A DNA stretch of 64,000 nucleotides from Martelella alba (GCF_005217455.1 NZ_SZPQ01000014.1:100308-164307); one strand, 5' to 3'. Shown: positions 39,543 through 49,008, counted from the stretch's first letter. Notes: a model not told the origin generated them from the letters alone. Translations and numbers: made by a program.

Positions 39543-39635
39543 ATGCGTATGCGGCACAGTAAAATCGATCTGCACATGGTCCTGCTTGGCGCGTTTTCGC
39601 TTATTGTACTGGTCGCGCTGGCGTTCGGCTCCTGA
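39543..39635 (+). CDS. Small single-span membrane protein (28-30 residues)
   Basis: ATG 39543 or ATG 39549 may be the start; AAGAGGA upstream is better spaced for 39549. The product has a short charged head (RHSKIDLH) and one hydrophobic helix (MVLLGAFSLIVLVALAFG), superficially like YnhF-type small proteins. No assignment is made. Confidence 0.5.
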   Translation: MRMRHSKIDLHMVLLGAFSLIVLVALAFGS

Positions 39636-39776
39636 TCGTCTTTCGCCAATGCCATTTCCGGGATCAATAACGCCCTGACAAGGGAACCAATAGGATATCG
39701 CGCGGTCAAAGGGATAATTGTTCCCCGACAAAGCGCGTAAGACTGGCAGGTTCCACCGGGGGGTATTGAGGCGACA

Positions 39777-39989
39777 ATGCTTGGACGTTTTCTTGTGACA
39801 TTGCTGGGTTTGTTGTTTGTCGGCTGGATAGCGGTGATCATGAACGTGGATAATTCGGCCATTCATATCGATCATGAAATGGATCATTTGGAGTCTTTGA
39901 GGAAAAACTCACTGGATATCATCGCGCTGACCAAAAAGCAGGCGGCGAAAAACAGCGCGCGCGCAATGGATAACGATTCGCCGCGCTGA
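39777..39989 (+). CDS. Small membrane-anchored protein (70 residues)
   Basis: The ATG at 39777 has GAGG upstream. One N-terminal span (residues about 3-23, FLVTLLGLLFVGWIAVIM) is followed by a polar tail with HIDHEMDHLESL and Lys-rich helices. It is the third small membrane ORF in a row on this strand and is convergent with the MFS gene, whose stop lies 14 bp away. Function unknown. Confidence 0.55.
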   Translation: MLGRFLVTLLGLLFVGWIAVIMNVDNSAIHIDHEMDHLESLRKNSLDIIALTKKQAAKNSARAMDNDSPR

Positions 39990-40002
39990 ATCCAGCGGCG
40001 GT

Positions 40003-41331
40003 TCACTCCCGGCCGGCGTCCGCCGGCGTATCTGCGGCGATGGGTTGCTTGGGCTGATTCGACGCCGCGGTCAAAAAAGGCTCTTCGTCAAAACGGCAAC
40101 GGAGCCGTCCCCCTTCCAGCCACAAGCGTAAATGGCGATAACGCGCCAGGTAATACCCCCCCGCCAGCGCGGCCACGAAACCGGCCGCCGCGCCAATGGC
40201 CACCCCCCAGCGCGCGCCGAACCTGTCCACCACCCAACCGACGATGGGCGAACCGATCGGCGTGCCGCCCAGGGCGATCGCCATCAGGATCGCCAGCACC
40301 CGGCCGCGCATCCCCGGCTCAGTGGACAGTTGCACCAAACTGCTGGCGGTGGTCGTGAATGTCTGGGCGGAGACGCCGATCACCACCAATGCCAGACTGA
40401 ACCCGACATAGTCCGGCATTAGCGCCGCCGCCGCCAGCCCGCCGCCGAATACCGCGGCGCCGAGACAAAGCAGGCCGATATGCGGCTTCTCCCGCTTGGC
40501 GGCCAACAGAGCACCGGCCACGGCGCCGAGCGCCATGATTGACGTCAACATACCGTACTGATTGGCGCCGACATGAAAAACACTCACCGACATGGTGGAG
40601 ATGAAAATCGGGAAGTTGAGTCCGAACGTGCCTATCAGGAAAAACATCAGCATACCCACCCGCAAGTCGGGGCGCCGCCAGACATAGCGAAACCCTTCCC
40701 CAAGGCCGCTTTTACCGCGCGGCGCCCTGAGGCTGGCATGCAACTGCGCCGTGCGTAACCGGAGCAATGCCCCAAGCACCGCCACGAAAGACACGGCATT
40801 GATCAGAAACACCCAGCCGGTGCCGACGGCGGCAATCAGCACGCCGGCCGCCGCCGGTCCTATCATGCGCGCGGCGTTGAAAGAAGTGGAATTCAACGCC
40901 ACCGCATTGGACAAATCCTCCTCGCCCGCCAACTCCCCGACAAACGTCTGACGAGCGGGGATATCGAACGCCGCCACGCTGCCGAGCAGAAAAGCGAAGA
41001 CGTCCACCTGCCATAACCGCACCCGCCCGCTTATCGTCAGCAGCCCCAGCCCTAACGCCAGCAGGCCCAACAGCCCCTGGGTGACCAGCAGCAATTTGCG
41101 GCGATTGAAATAGTCGGCCGCGAAACCGGTCAGCGGCAGCAGTAACAGTTGCGGGGCAAACTGCAACGCAATCACCACACCGACCGCCGTGGCGTTATGA
41201 TGGGTCAGTTGCGTTAGCACCAGCCAATCCTGCGCGGTGCGTTGCATCCAGGTGCCAATATTGGAGATAAGCGCGCCACCGGCCCATAGCCGGTAGTTAT
41301 ACCCGCCCAGGGAACGGAACATGCCTTTCAA
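40003..41331 (-). CDS. MFS exporter, EntS/MFS_3-like
   Basis: This 442-residue major facilitator (MFS_3 type) opens with FRSLGGYNYRLWAGGALISNIGTWMQ and has LVLTQLTHHNATAVGVVIALQFAPQL, 12 predicted spans and a polar C-terminal tail. Family members export siderophores or drugs; no siderophore genes lie nearby. The start is either TTG 41331 (GGAG 9 bp upstream, overlapping the stop of the preceding small ORF) or ATG 41322. Translational coupling to the small ORF is likely. Confidence 0.88.
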   Translation of the reverse strand: MKGMFRSLGGYNYRLWAGGALISNIGTWMQRTAQDWLVLTQLTHHNATAVGVVIALQFAPQLLLLPLTGFAADYFNRRKLLLVTQGLLGLLALGLGLLTISGRVRLWQVDVFAFLLGSVAAFDIPARQTFVGELAGEEDLSNAVALNSTSFNAARMIGPAAAGVLIAAVGTGWVFLINAVSFVAVLGALLRLRTAQLHASLRAPRGKSGLGEGFRYVWRRPDLRVGMLMFFLIGTFGLNFPIFISTMSVSVFHVGANQYGMLTSIMALGAVAGALLAAKREKPHIGLLCLGAAVFGGGLAAAALMPDYVGFSLALVVIGVSAQTFTTTASSLVQLSTEPGMRGRVLAILMAIALGGTPIGSPIVGWVVDRFGARWGVAIGAAAGFVAALAGGYYLARYRHLRLWLEGGRLRCRFDEEPFLTAASNQPKQPIAADTPADAGRE

Positions 41332-41498
41332 GATAATGTTCTCCGACCGCCGGCGCGCCGATGCCGGTTGCGATCAAAGACAGTCTTGGTCAGCGGATCG
41401 GTAATATCGCAGCCGGCGTCGATGGCAAAACACCCCATCGCCTTGTGCTGATCAGTCACCATTACCGCCATTGGCGGCGCAAATGCGACGAGGGCCAT
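41328..41498 (-). CDS. Small ORF upstream of the MFS exporter (56 residues)
   Basis: The ATG at 41498 has GAGGAG 8 bp upstream and the TGA overlaps the TTG start of the exporter, which suggests a coupled leader or small protein. The product contains DQHKAMGCFAIDAGCDITDP and a basic C-terminus. No family was recognised. Confidence 0.4.
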   Translation of the reverse strand: MALVAFAPPMAVMVTDQHKAMGCFAIDAGCDITDPLTKTVFDRNRHRRAGGRRTLS

Positions 41499-41565
41499 CA
41501 ATTCGTCTCCTCAGGGATAATGACGGCACTCTAGCAAATAAACAGCTAATCTACCAAGGTTACCT

Positions 41566-43233
41566 TCATATATGGGTTACCAAATGTTCCGAATCGGCAA
41601 TGGTTCCCTGAACCGGCAGAGCAGGCAAGCCGCTGTCGATTGTATCGTCGGATAATCGGAATTGCGCCACCATCTGCTGTAGCGAGGCGGCTTGCTCCTC
41701 CAAAACCGTCGCGGTGGCGGTGGCCTGCTGCACCAACGCGGCATTTTGCTGGGTGACGCCATCCATTTGACCCACCGCCTGACTGACCTGATCGATGCCG
41801 TGGCTTTGCTCGTCGGACGCCGAAGCGATTTCTCCCATAATGGATGTGACGTCCTCCACCGCGGCGACCATATCCTGCATGGTCAGGCCGGCACGGCCTA
41901 CCCGGTCAGACCCTTGTTCCACCAGCGACGATGAAGTATTGATCAGCGCGTCGATTTCTTTGGCGGCTTGAGCGCTGCGCTGGGCCAAACTCCGCACTTC
42001 GCCGGCCACCACCGCGAACCCTCGACCCGTCTCGCCGGCCCGGGCGGCTTCAACCGCCGCGTTCAGGGCGAGAATATTGGTCTGAAAGGCAATACCGTTG
42101 ATGACCGAGGTAATATCGGCGATTTTCTGCGAACTGCCGGCAATATCCTCCATGGTGCGGACCACTTCGCCAACGATGGCGCCGCCCTGCCTGGCCTTTT
42201 CCGATGCCTTGTCGGCCAATTGTCTGGCACGGTGGGCGTTGGCGGCGTTCTGTTTAACGGTTGCGGTCAATTGCTCCATGCTGGCCGCGGTCTCCTCCAG
42301 GGCGGCCGCCTGTTGTTCGGTGCGAGAGGCAAGGTCGGCATTGCCGGCGGCAATCTCCGCCGCGCCCTGATAAAACGCGTCCGAACCCCGCCTGACGCTG
42401 GTCACCATCTTCCCCAAGGCATCCTGCATAAGACGCACGTTCTCCCCAAGGAAACCCAGCTCATTGCGGCCATGGGCGTCTGCCGACGACGTAAGGTCTC
42501 CCTGCGCGATAGACCGGACACGTTCCACCAGACGCCGGATAGGCATAATCATAACGCGCCTTATCACCCAGTAAGTCAGCAGCACCAGACATAATGCCGC
42601 CGCAAAAGCGCCGCCCATCAGCGTATAACCGCGCAGGGCATCATGGCGGGCCGCTTCATTCAACCCACGGGCGTATTCAGTACGAAAGGCCACCGCCGCC
42701 AGCAACGGCTTGTTGAACGCGTTATCCAGTAATCTGACTTTATCGGCTTCCAGCGCCAGCGCCGCATCGAATTGCCCATTGGCAACCGCCGTTTGCATAG
42801 GCAGTAGTCCTTGCTTGAGATAGTCGTCATAAGCCCGCTTTAGCGTCGGCTCCAGACTGATATCGAAAGGCAGTTTCACCGGTCGGCGCAGGTAGGTCGC
42901 GAAGCTGGCCTGAGATTGCTTGATGCGTCCCTCGGCCAGTTTGAGATTCCCCGCCACCAGCGTATTGTCGCCCTTGCGTCCGGCAATGGCCGCCTGAATC
43001 AACAGCAACCGCGCGATACGCAGATGATTGGTGCTATTGGACAATCCCATGCGGGTATCTATCTCCTGGGTCACGGCGGCCAGCGAGCGATTGCTGCCAT
43101 ATAAAAACGCCGTCGCCGACCCCACCGATAGAGCGAATAGCGTCAGGATCATAGCCAGTATAAAGAGAAACAGCGTCACCAGATGGATATTATGCAAGAA
43201 TCCGGTTTTGCTGAGTACGACTGTTTGCGCCAT
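41566..43233 (-). CDS. Methyl-accepting chemotaxis protein
   Basis: A Tar/Tsr-type transmembrane chemoreceptor of about 555 residues. It has an N-terminal span, a periplasmic four-helix ligand domain (about 45-190, with an MCP-type TarH pattern), a second span, HAMP ([23 protein letters not shown]), and a signalling domain with the tip [28 protein letters not shown] and [25 protein letters not shown]. The C-terminus lacks an NWETF-type CheR tether. In-frame starts at 43272 and 43248 also exist; 43272 lies inside an ERIC element, so a shorter start is preferred, but the Shine-Dalgarno sequences are weak. The ligand is unknown. Confidence 0.92.
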   Translation of the reverse strand: MAQTVVLSKTGFLHNIHLVTLFLFILAMILTLFALSVGSATAFLYGSNRSLAAVTQEIDTRMGLSNSTNHLRIARLLLIQAAIAGRKGDNTLVAGNLKLAEGRIKQSQASFATYLRRPVKLPFDISLEPTLKRAYDDYLKQGLLPMQTAVANGQFDAALALEADKVRLLDNAFNKPLLAAVAFRTEYARGLNEAARHDALRGYTLMGGAFAAALCLVLLTYWVIRRVMIMPIRRLVERVRSIAQGDLTSSADAHGRNELGFLGENVRLMQDALGKMVTSVRRGSDAFYQGAAEIAAGNADLASRTEQQAAALEETAASMEQLTATVKQNAANAHRARQLADKASEKARQGGAIVGEVVRTMEDIAGSSQKIADITSVINGIAFQTNILALNAAVEAARAGETGRGFAVVAGEVRSLAQRSAQAAKEIDALINTSSSLVEQGSDRVGRAGLTMQDMVAAVEDVTSIMGEIASASDEQSHGIDQVSQAVGQMDGVTQQNAALVQQATATATVLEEQAASLQQMVAQFRLSDDTIDSGLPALPVQGTIADSEHLVTHI

Positions 43234-43260
43234 GACAGTCCATCCCATAATATGGTTGTC

Positions 43261-43455
43261 TATACTTGTCATACTTCACGTCGCCTCATTGTCGGCGGCG
43301 AACGTTCACCCAATCACGGAATCAGCGATGTTCCCGGGGACGATAAAGGACATTCCGTCTCTCATCGGCGGCCCGCCATTGGCGGTTCAAATTCGTTGCC
43401 GACGAGTTTGTCGCTCTCTTACCGTCGCGATGCAACTTGAAGTATCAAAAGTATA
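43261..43455 (-). repeat. Full-length ERIC element with insertion arm
   Basis: It begins TATACTTGTCATACTTCACG and ends GCGATGCAACTTGAAGTATC. The insert contains GGCCCGCCATTGGCGGTTC, homologous to the copies at 9478, 62083 and 63285. It abuts and may overlap the chemoreceptor start region, so it lies in that gene's leader or promoter. Confidence 0.82.
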
Positions 43456-43833
43456 AAGAAAAAAACATTTGCCACGATGAAAGATGAATGGTGCAAAGTA
43501 TCAATTATCGCGGCAGCGGTTATCACAGTTTCAATGAAGATATTGATCGGCGGCGGCGGCGAGAACTTTAATAAAATAAAGCGAGGCAGACTGTGGAGAG
43601 CGGGAAGCTCCACCTTGTCGCAACCCTCCTTGCGAAATGCCAACAAGACAGAGGTTCTCTTTGCAGAAAAATGGAATAGGCAAATGCCAAAAATTATTTA
43701 GGCAAAATACACAAAATTCACAACACATTACATCATTAAAAAATGAAAATAGTGAAAATAGTGAAAATAGTGAAAATACGGCACGGCGGCGACCGCGGGA
43801 TCGCTCCGCCAAAAACGCGTTGTCCCGCCAACG
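43456..43833. other. Intergenic region between chemoreceptor and diguanylate cyclase genes
   Basis: No gene was recognised. It contains a 9-bp tandem repeat, AGTGAAAAT three times perfectly at 43751-43777 with a fourth degenerate unit before it (43742). Confidence 0.5.
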
Positions 43834-45288
43834 CTACTCTTTTTCGGCGCGATTGCGTCCGCGCCGCTTGGCCTGGTAAAGCGCCATATCGGCGCGGTTA
43901 ATCAGGGAATCCACACTTTCCCTGCCCTGGAATTCCGCCACGCCGCAACTGACCGTGACCGAAATGGCCTGACCGTCGATGACGACGGGCGACTGGGCGA
44001 TACGCTCCGCCACAGCCTGCAACCGCTGTAGCGCCTGGTCGCCGTCACAGCCTTTCATCAATACCAGAAACTCATCACCACCCCATCGGCAAAGATCATC
44101 AGTGTGGCGCAATGCGGCCTGAATCATGCGCACCACATGCTGAATCACCCTATCGCCGGCGCTATGGCCGTACTGATCGTTGATGGGTTTAAAATGATCG
44201 ATATCGACAATGCCCATGGCGGTGCGATTACCCGGCTGTGCGATGACCGGACGCAACCGCTGGATGCCGAGTTCGAACGCCTGCCGATTCATGACGCCGG
44301 TAAGCTTGTCGGTGGTGGCCATTTGCTCCAGACGACGCTGGTAGCCGCCAATGGTCAGCCACAGCAGTATCAGAAACAACGCGCTCACCAGAATACCGAT
44401 ACCCAGATTTTTCAGCAGGGTCATCAGCAGCACCCGCTCCAAGGGATGACTGCTTTGCTCAATCATCAGATACCAGTCGAATTCCGGTATCAGGCGGGTA
44501 TTGAGCAACACATGACTACCCTGGTCCTGGTAGCGATAATTACCGCCGGGTACGGTGAGAATCTTAGTGGCTAATGGCGCCAAACCGGGAACCTGGCGAA
44601 TATTGCCCGGCCGTTGGAAAGTTTGTCCATGCAGCACCACTTGACCGCTTTTATCGATAAAATAGATTGTCCGGTTATAGCGGCGCTGATACTTTTCAAT
44701 GAGACTTTTGACTTTTGTTACGGAAATACCAATTCCGGTCACGCCAATAAAATTGCCCTGGTAATCCTGAACTTTATAATTCACAAAAACATCAAGGTGG
44801 GTGTGATCTTCGGGGTCTGGCCGCACATCGATAAGATAAGGCTGGTCCTCCGGCAAGTTTTTGGCTTGAAAATACCAATGATCACGCCCAAGTTTTTGCG
44901 AGATGGTTTCCAGAACACGATCAGGATCGTAGTATCTGTCGGTTTTATCGGAGACAAAAAAAGAGAAAATTGTATCGAAACGCCGATCGATTTCCCCTAA
45001 ATAACGCATCATCGCCCGGGGGTCGCGCTCATGATCCAACACCCAATCCCGCACAAACGTATCATGGGCCATCAAAGATGAAATAAAAATCGGCCGCAGT
45101 AAATCCTGTTGTATTTCAGAATAGACATTATCGCTGGTCAACGGCAGGGTGTTTTCTTCGATTTCATTGGTCAGCGAACGCCGCGCCACTTCATAGCTGC
45201 TCCAACTGATGATCAAAAAGGCACCCAAAAGCATCAGGGTGAATAGAATGATGGCCCGGGTTTTGGTTAGCCAGTATGGGCTTGTCAT
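43834..45288 (-). CDS. Membrane diguanylate cyclase with dCache-like sensor
   Basis: A predicted c-di-GMP synthase of 484 residues. There is a span at about 12-35, a periplasmic dCache-type sensor (about 40-290, with YYDPDRVLETISQ, GVTGIGISVTKVKSLIEKYQ and IYFIDKSGQVVLHG), and a second span at about 295-320. The GGDEF domain has DKLTGVMNRQAFE, VDIDHFKPINDQYGH, and an intact GGDEF in CRWGGDEFLVL. There is no RxxD I-site five residues before GGDEF (the residues there are HTDDLC), so product inhibition may be reduced. It starts at ATG 45288 with GAGGATATCC. Next to it lies a receptor gene, hinting at a motility/lifestyle cluster. Confidence 0.93.
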   Translation of the reverse strand: MTSPYWLTKTRAIILFTLMLLGAFLIISWSSYEVARRSLTNEIEENTLPLTSDNVYSEIQQDLLRPIFISSLMAHDTFVRDWVLDHERDPRAMMRYLGEIDRRFDTIFSFFVSDKTDRYYDPDRVLETISQKLGRDHWYFQAKNLPEDQPYLIDVRPDPEDHTHLDVFVNYKVQDYQGNFIGVTGIGISVTKVKSLIEKYQRRYNRTIYFIDKSGQVVLHGQTFQRPGNIRQVPGLAPLATKILTVPGGNYRYQDQGSHVLLNTRLIPEFDWYLMIEQSSHPLERVLLMTLLKNLGIGILVSALFLILLWLTIGGYQRRLEQMATTDKLTGVMNRQAFELGIQRLRPVIAQPGNRTAMGIVDIDHFKPINDQYGHSAGDRVIQHVVRMIQAALRHTDDLCRWGGDEFLVLMKGCDGDQALQRLQAVAERIAQSPVVIDGQAISVTVSCGVAEFQGRESVDSLINRADMALYQAKRRGRNRAEKE

Positions 45289-45684
45289 GGATATCCTCAG
45301 GGAAAGGGGGTGTTCGTCGGTTTGGCAAACGTCTCACGCTCAGCTAAGCATAATATATAGGGCACTATTTATCTTGCTGTTTTTCCCTAATTTCTATTCT
45401 CATTCAGCGGATTACGGCCGTTTCCCCCGCGGGGACCCGCGACGCGGGAGACCGCGGGGCCGACCCATGTACGGATGCGCCCGCTTTGGGTGGAGCATGG
45501 CCGGCAAAGCGCCGCTCTCCTCGTCATACGTCAAGCCACACCGTAACGGTGACGGGGCACAGTCAAGCTAAAGACGACATGCGGTATGACGAGCAGACAG
45601 GGTAACGAGTATAAGAATTGCCTGCTTTACCGTATGGCGCAAAGGTTTATTCTGATGGCTTACCCGATCTTGAGAGGAATGACG
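45289..45684. other. Divergent intergenic region with a nested GC palindrome
   Basis: CCCCGCGG (45425-45432) pairs with CCGCGGGG (45452-45459) and encloses CCCGC/GCGGG (45436-45448). The segment 45500-45620 has fragments such as CTCGTCATACGTCAAGC and GGTATGACGAG that may be ERIC debris. No gene was recognised. Confidence 0.4.
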
Positions 45685-45969
45685 ATGTTCATTGTTGAGT
45701 TGACTTACGAGGAACCTATTGAAAAAGTCGAAGCATTGCTGGAAGGACATATCGCCTGGCTGAAGGCGCATTACGCCACCGGCGATTTTATCGCTTCCGG
45801 CCGCAAGGTGCCGCGCAATGGCGGTGTCATTTTGGCCAAGAGTATGGCGCGGCCGGCGCTGGACGCCATTTTGACGGAAGATCCCTTCACGGCGGTGGCC
45901 AATTATAAGGTCACCGAATTCGCGCCCACCATGACGTCGCCCGCGTTAGCCGCGCTGAAAACCCTGTAA
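45685..45969 (+). CDS. YciI-like protein
   Basis: A 94-residue YCII-domain protein of the ferredoxin-like dimeric fold. It starts MFIVELTYEEPIEKVEALLEG and has HIAWLKAHYATGDFIASGRK with the conserved His and Asp of the putative active site, then NGGVILAKS and EDPFTAVANYKVTEFAP. The ATG at 45685 (AGAGGA upstream) is chosen over 45679 and the longer frame. The function of the family is not settled; it may be a small cytoplasmic enzyme. Confidence 0.9.
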   Translation: MFIVELTYEEPIEKVEALLEGHIAWLKAHYATGDFIASGRKVPRNGGVILAKSMARPALDAILTEDPFTAVANYKVTEFAPTMTSPALAALKTL

Positions 45970-45979
45970 CGGCCCGTCC

Positions 45980-46087
45980 TTAGGCCGACGTAACCCGGTT
46001 GCGGCCAGCCTGCTTGGCCCGGAGAAGGACATCGTCGGCCCGTTCTAAGGAAAAGCCGCCGCGGGAGACCGTAACCAGCGCTAAACG
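45980..46087 (-). pseudogene. Remnant of a GGDEF-domain gene
   Basis: The minus strand ends in a frame reading LVTVSRGGFSLERADDVLLR then AKQAGRNRVTSA and stop. This matches the C-terminal end of a GGDEF domain (VTVS, RAD-x-x-L-x-x-AK-x-x-GRNRV), with the segment between VTVS and RAD shortened. No upstream GGDEF sequence remains. It is a degraded copy, distinct from the intact cyclase at 43834. Confidence 0.6.
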
Positions 46088-46582
46088 GGAACAGCCGCGA
46101 AACCGGAGACGGTACGGGCCAAGAAGCATGAGCTACTTCAAATTTTTAACATAAAATCCCTCTCTTCCCAGCGTATTTGGCCGACCGGGGCAGTTTCCCG
46201 AGATGACGGCGATTTGGCCGTCCGCCGACGACTTTGTGCGCCTGATCGTCCGACTCTTGGTCCCACTGCCATACTATCCTCAAAATTGGCGCGGCCATCG
46301 AGGTCGAATGGCCGGTCCAACGATAAAATAAAAAGTTTTACCGAAAATCGCCTCGCCCTCAGCCACGCGGCCAACCCTTGCCGCGTTGTTATAAATTAAC
46401 AATATTTACAATTGGTTATGGGATATTTTTTGTCCTGGTGACCACGGTCGGCACTCCATCGTGGACCATCTCGTCGCCCGCCGGGTTATCGTTTCGGGCG
46501 ACATTGCATTTTTCTCGGACTGGGTTAACACTTCGGTAGACATGCAACAACCAGCCAACAAATTATTAAAGGAGTTGCAGCA
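46088..46582. other. Upstream region of aldA
   Basis: No gene was recognised. The last 200 bp is AT-rich and presumably holds the aldA promoter; no convincing CRP site was seen. Confidence 0.4.
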
Positions 46583-48025
46583 ATGACCGTGAAACAACAA
46601 TGTCTGTACATCGACGGACAGTTCATCCCCAACCCTACCGACAAATGGATTGATGTACTCAATCCCGCTACCGAAGACGTGATTTCCCAGATTCCCGACG
46701 CGGGGGAGCAGGAGGTGCGCAGCGCCATTGACGCGGCTGAGCGGGCGCAGGGCGAATGGGAAGAGACGCCGGCGCAGGAACGGGGACTGTGGTTGCGTAA
46801 AATCGCCGCCGGTATCCGCGAGCGGGAACGGGAACTGACGGACATCATCGTGGCCGAGGGCGGTAAAACCCAGGGCCTGGCCAACACCGAGGTTCTGTTT
46901 ACCGCGGACTATCTCGATTATATGGCCGAATGGGCCAGGCGGTATGAAGGTGAAATCGTACAAAGCGATAGACGTAACGAAACTATTTTGATTTTCAAAA
47001 AAGCCATCGGGGTAACCACCGGGATTCTGCCCTGGAACTTCCCGTTCTTCCTGATAGCCCGTAAAGCGGCGCCGGCTCTGGTCACCGGCAATACCATAGT
47101 GATTAAGCCCAGCCAGTTGACGCCCAACAACGCCATCGCCTTTGCCGAAATCGTCCATCACATCGGCCTGCCCAAAGGGGTTTTCAATGTGGTTACCGGC
47201 CGCGGTTCGGTAGTGGGGAAGGAATTGGCGGCCAATCCGAAAGTGGGCATGGTCAGCTTGACCGGCAGCGTGGCGGCGGGCGAGCAGACCATGGCGGCGG
47301 CCGCGAAGAATATCACCAAGGTTTCGCTGGAACTGGGCGGAAAGGCGCCGGCCATCGTTATGGCCGATGCCGATCTGGATCTGGCGGTTAAAAGTATCCT
47401 TGATTCGCGGATCATTAATACCGGCCAGGTATGCAATTGCGCTGAACGGGTCTATGTTCAAGAACAGATCAAAGACGCGTTCGTCGCCAAGATGGCCGAG
47501 GCGTTCAAATCGGTGAGGTATGGCGATCCGGCGCGGGAACAGGCGGTGGCGATGGGCCCGCTGATTGACGCGGCATCCCGGCAAAGCGTCAGGGATAAGG
47601 TGGACAAGGCGGTGAAACAAGGCGCCAGATTATTGGTGGGCGGCGATTATCCCCAGGGGAAAGGCTACTTTTTCCCACCCACCTTGCTGACCGAGGTTCG
47701 CCAGGATATGGACATTATGCATGAGGAAACCTTCGGGCCGGTATTGCCGATCGCGTCCTTTGGCACGCTGGCGGAAGCCGTCGCCATGGCCAATGATTGC
47801 GAATATGGGTTAACGTCCTCCATTTATACCACCAACCTGAACACCGCCATGCTGGCCATCAAGCAATTGAAATTCGGTGAAACCTACATTAACCGGGAGA
47901 ATTTCGAAGCCATGCAGGGATTCCATGCCGGCTGGCGTAAATCGGGCGTCGGCGGCGCCGATGGGCGACACGGTTTGGAGGAATATTTACAAACTCAGGT
48001 GGTCTACCTGCAATATCAGGCATAA
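46583..48025 (+). CDS. aldA: Lactaldehyde/glycolaldehyde dehydrogenase AldA
   Basis: AldA is an NAD-dependent aldehyde dehydrogenase that oxidises L-lactaldehyde to L-lactate and glycolaldehyde to glycolate. The 480-residue product (E. coli has 479) shows GILPWNFPFFLIARKAAPAL, the Glu motif LELGGKAPAIV, and the catalytic Cys in NTGQVCNCAERVYV. The start has AAAGGAGTTGCAGCAATG. It is followed after about 220 bp by lutABC and a 2-hydroxyacid dehydrogenase on the same strand, so its products could feed directly into those enzymes. Confidence 0.95.
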   Translation: MTVKQQCLYIDGQFIPNPTDKWIDVLNPATEDVISQIPDAGEQEVRSAIDAAERAQGEWEETPAQERGLWLRKIAAGIRERERELTDIIVAEGGKTQGLANTEVLFTADYLDYMAEWARRYEGEIVQSDRRNETILIFKKAIGVTTGILPWNFPFFLIARKAAPALVTGNTIVIKPSQLTPNNAIAFAEIVHHIGLPKGVFNVVTGRGSVVGKELAANPKVGMVSLTGSVAAGEQTMAAAAKNITKVSLELGGKAPAIVMADADLDLAVKSILDSRIINTGQVCNCAERVYVQEQIKDAFVAKMAEAFKSVRYGDPAREQAVAMGPLIDAASRQSVRDKVDKAVKQGARLLVGGDYPQGKGYFFPPTLLTEVRQDMDIMHEETFGPVLPIASFGTLAEAVAMANDCEYGLTSSIYTTNLNTAMLAIKQLKFGETYINRENFEAMQGFHAGWRKSGVGGADGRHGLEEYLQTQVVYLQYQA

Positions 48026-48089
48026 ATCACACAAATAAATCGGACGGGGGGGAATAATCGGATTCCGACGGCGACGGATCCGTCCCCGT

Positions 48090-48208
48090 GCCGGGCGTCA
48101 GATGCCAGATGCGGGGCGCCGGGCGTCAGATGCCAGACGCCAGATGCCGGGCGCCAGGTGCCAGGTGCCAGGTGCCAGGTGCCAGGTGCCAGGTGCCAGG
48201 TGCCAGGT
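48090..48208 (+). repeat. Heptanucleotide minisatellite between aldA and lutA
   Basis: There are 17 contiguous 7-bp units in perfect phase. Eight identical GCCAGGT copies fill 48153-48208. Before them are nine related units (GCCGGGC, GTCAGAT, GCCAGAT, GCGGGGC and variants) with a visible 28-bp higher-order period (48090-48117 and 48118-48145). The array ends 38 bp before the lutA ATG. Confidence 0.97.
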
Positions 48209-48246
48209 GCTTCAGCGTAAGGTCCCACAGGGAGACAGGCCTTGTC

Positions 48247-48990
48247 ATGAAAATCGCGTTATTCATACCCTGCTTTATCGATATTTATTTTCCAGAGGTC
48301 GGCATCGCCACACTGGAATTATTGGAACGTCTGGGGTGCGAGGTGGATTACCCCCTCGATCAGACCTGTTGCGGGCAGCCCATGTCCAACAGCGGCTGCC
48401 ACCGGGACGCCGCCGGCTGCGAAGCGCTGTTTGTACGCAACTTCAGCGGTTACGATCATATCGTGGCGCCGTCGGCCAGTTGCGTGCACCATGTGCGCGA
48501 TCATCTCGACGCCATACCCCAAACCGAGGAAGTGCGCCATGTCCGGCGCCATACCTTCGAGCTGGTGGATTTTCTGCACGACGTTCTTCAGGTGAGGGCA
48601 TTCCCCTGGGCGGCATTTCCCCACACCGTGGGATTGCACAACAGTTGTTCCGCGTTGCGCGCGTTGCGGCACGCCGCCACATCCGAAATAGACGAACCGC
48701 CGTTTTCCAAACCCCTGGCGTTGCTGCAAGCCGTGGAGGGCATCCGCTTCTGCCAACCCGAACGGCCCGATGAATGTTGCGGATTCGGCGGTACGTTCAG
48801 CGTCACCGAGGCGCCGGTATCTGCCAGGATGGGATACGACAAAGTCGCTGATTTTCAGCGGGCCGGCGCGGAATATATCGTGTCGGCCGATATGTCCTGC
48901 CTGATGCATCAAAAAGGCTGCGCCGAACGCATGGGCGCGCCGCTCAAATTCATCCATATCGCCCAGATCCTCAATGGCGCGACAGCCTGA
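48247..48990 (+). CDS. lutA: LutA, lactate utilisation iron-sulfur protein
   Basis: LutA is one subunit of the LutABC L-lactate dehydrogenase complex (E. coli YkgE). The 247-residue product has two CCG-domain motifs: DQTCCGQPMSNSGC and RPDECCGFGGTFSV. The frame is open upstream through the minisatellite, but ATG 48247 with CAGGCCTTGTC upstream gives the family N-terminus MKIALFIPCFID. lutB follows after 18 bp. Confidence 0.95.
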   Translation: MKIALFIPCFIDIYFPEVGIATLELLERLGCEVDYPLDQTCCGQPMSNSGCHRDAAGCEALFVRNFSGYDHIVAPSASCVHHVRDHLDAIPQTEEVRHVRRHTFELVDFLHDVLQVRAFPWAAFPHTVGLHNSCSALRALRHAATSEIDEPPFSKPLALLQAVEGIRFCQPERPDECCGFGGTFSVTEAPVSARMGYDKVADFQRAGAEYIVSADMSCLMHQKGCAERMGAPLKFIHIAQILNGATA

Positions 48991-49008
48991 CAGGCATACG
49001 GAGAAGCG

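Noticed and set aside
45500..45620. A further ERIC copy
   Set aside because: Only short end-like fragments (GTCATACGTCAAGC, GGTATGACGAG) are visible, with no core, so it is mentioned as possible debris only.
48088..48246. N-terminal extension of LutA encoded by the minisatellite
   Set aside because: The Arg/Cys/Gly-rich extension is only the translation of the heptamers. A good ATG with a Shine-Dalgarno-like AGG at 48247 gives the normal LutA N-terminus.
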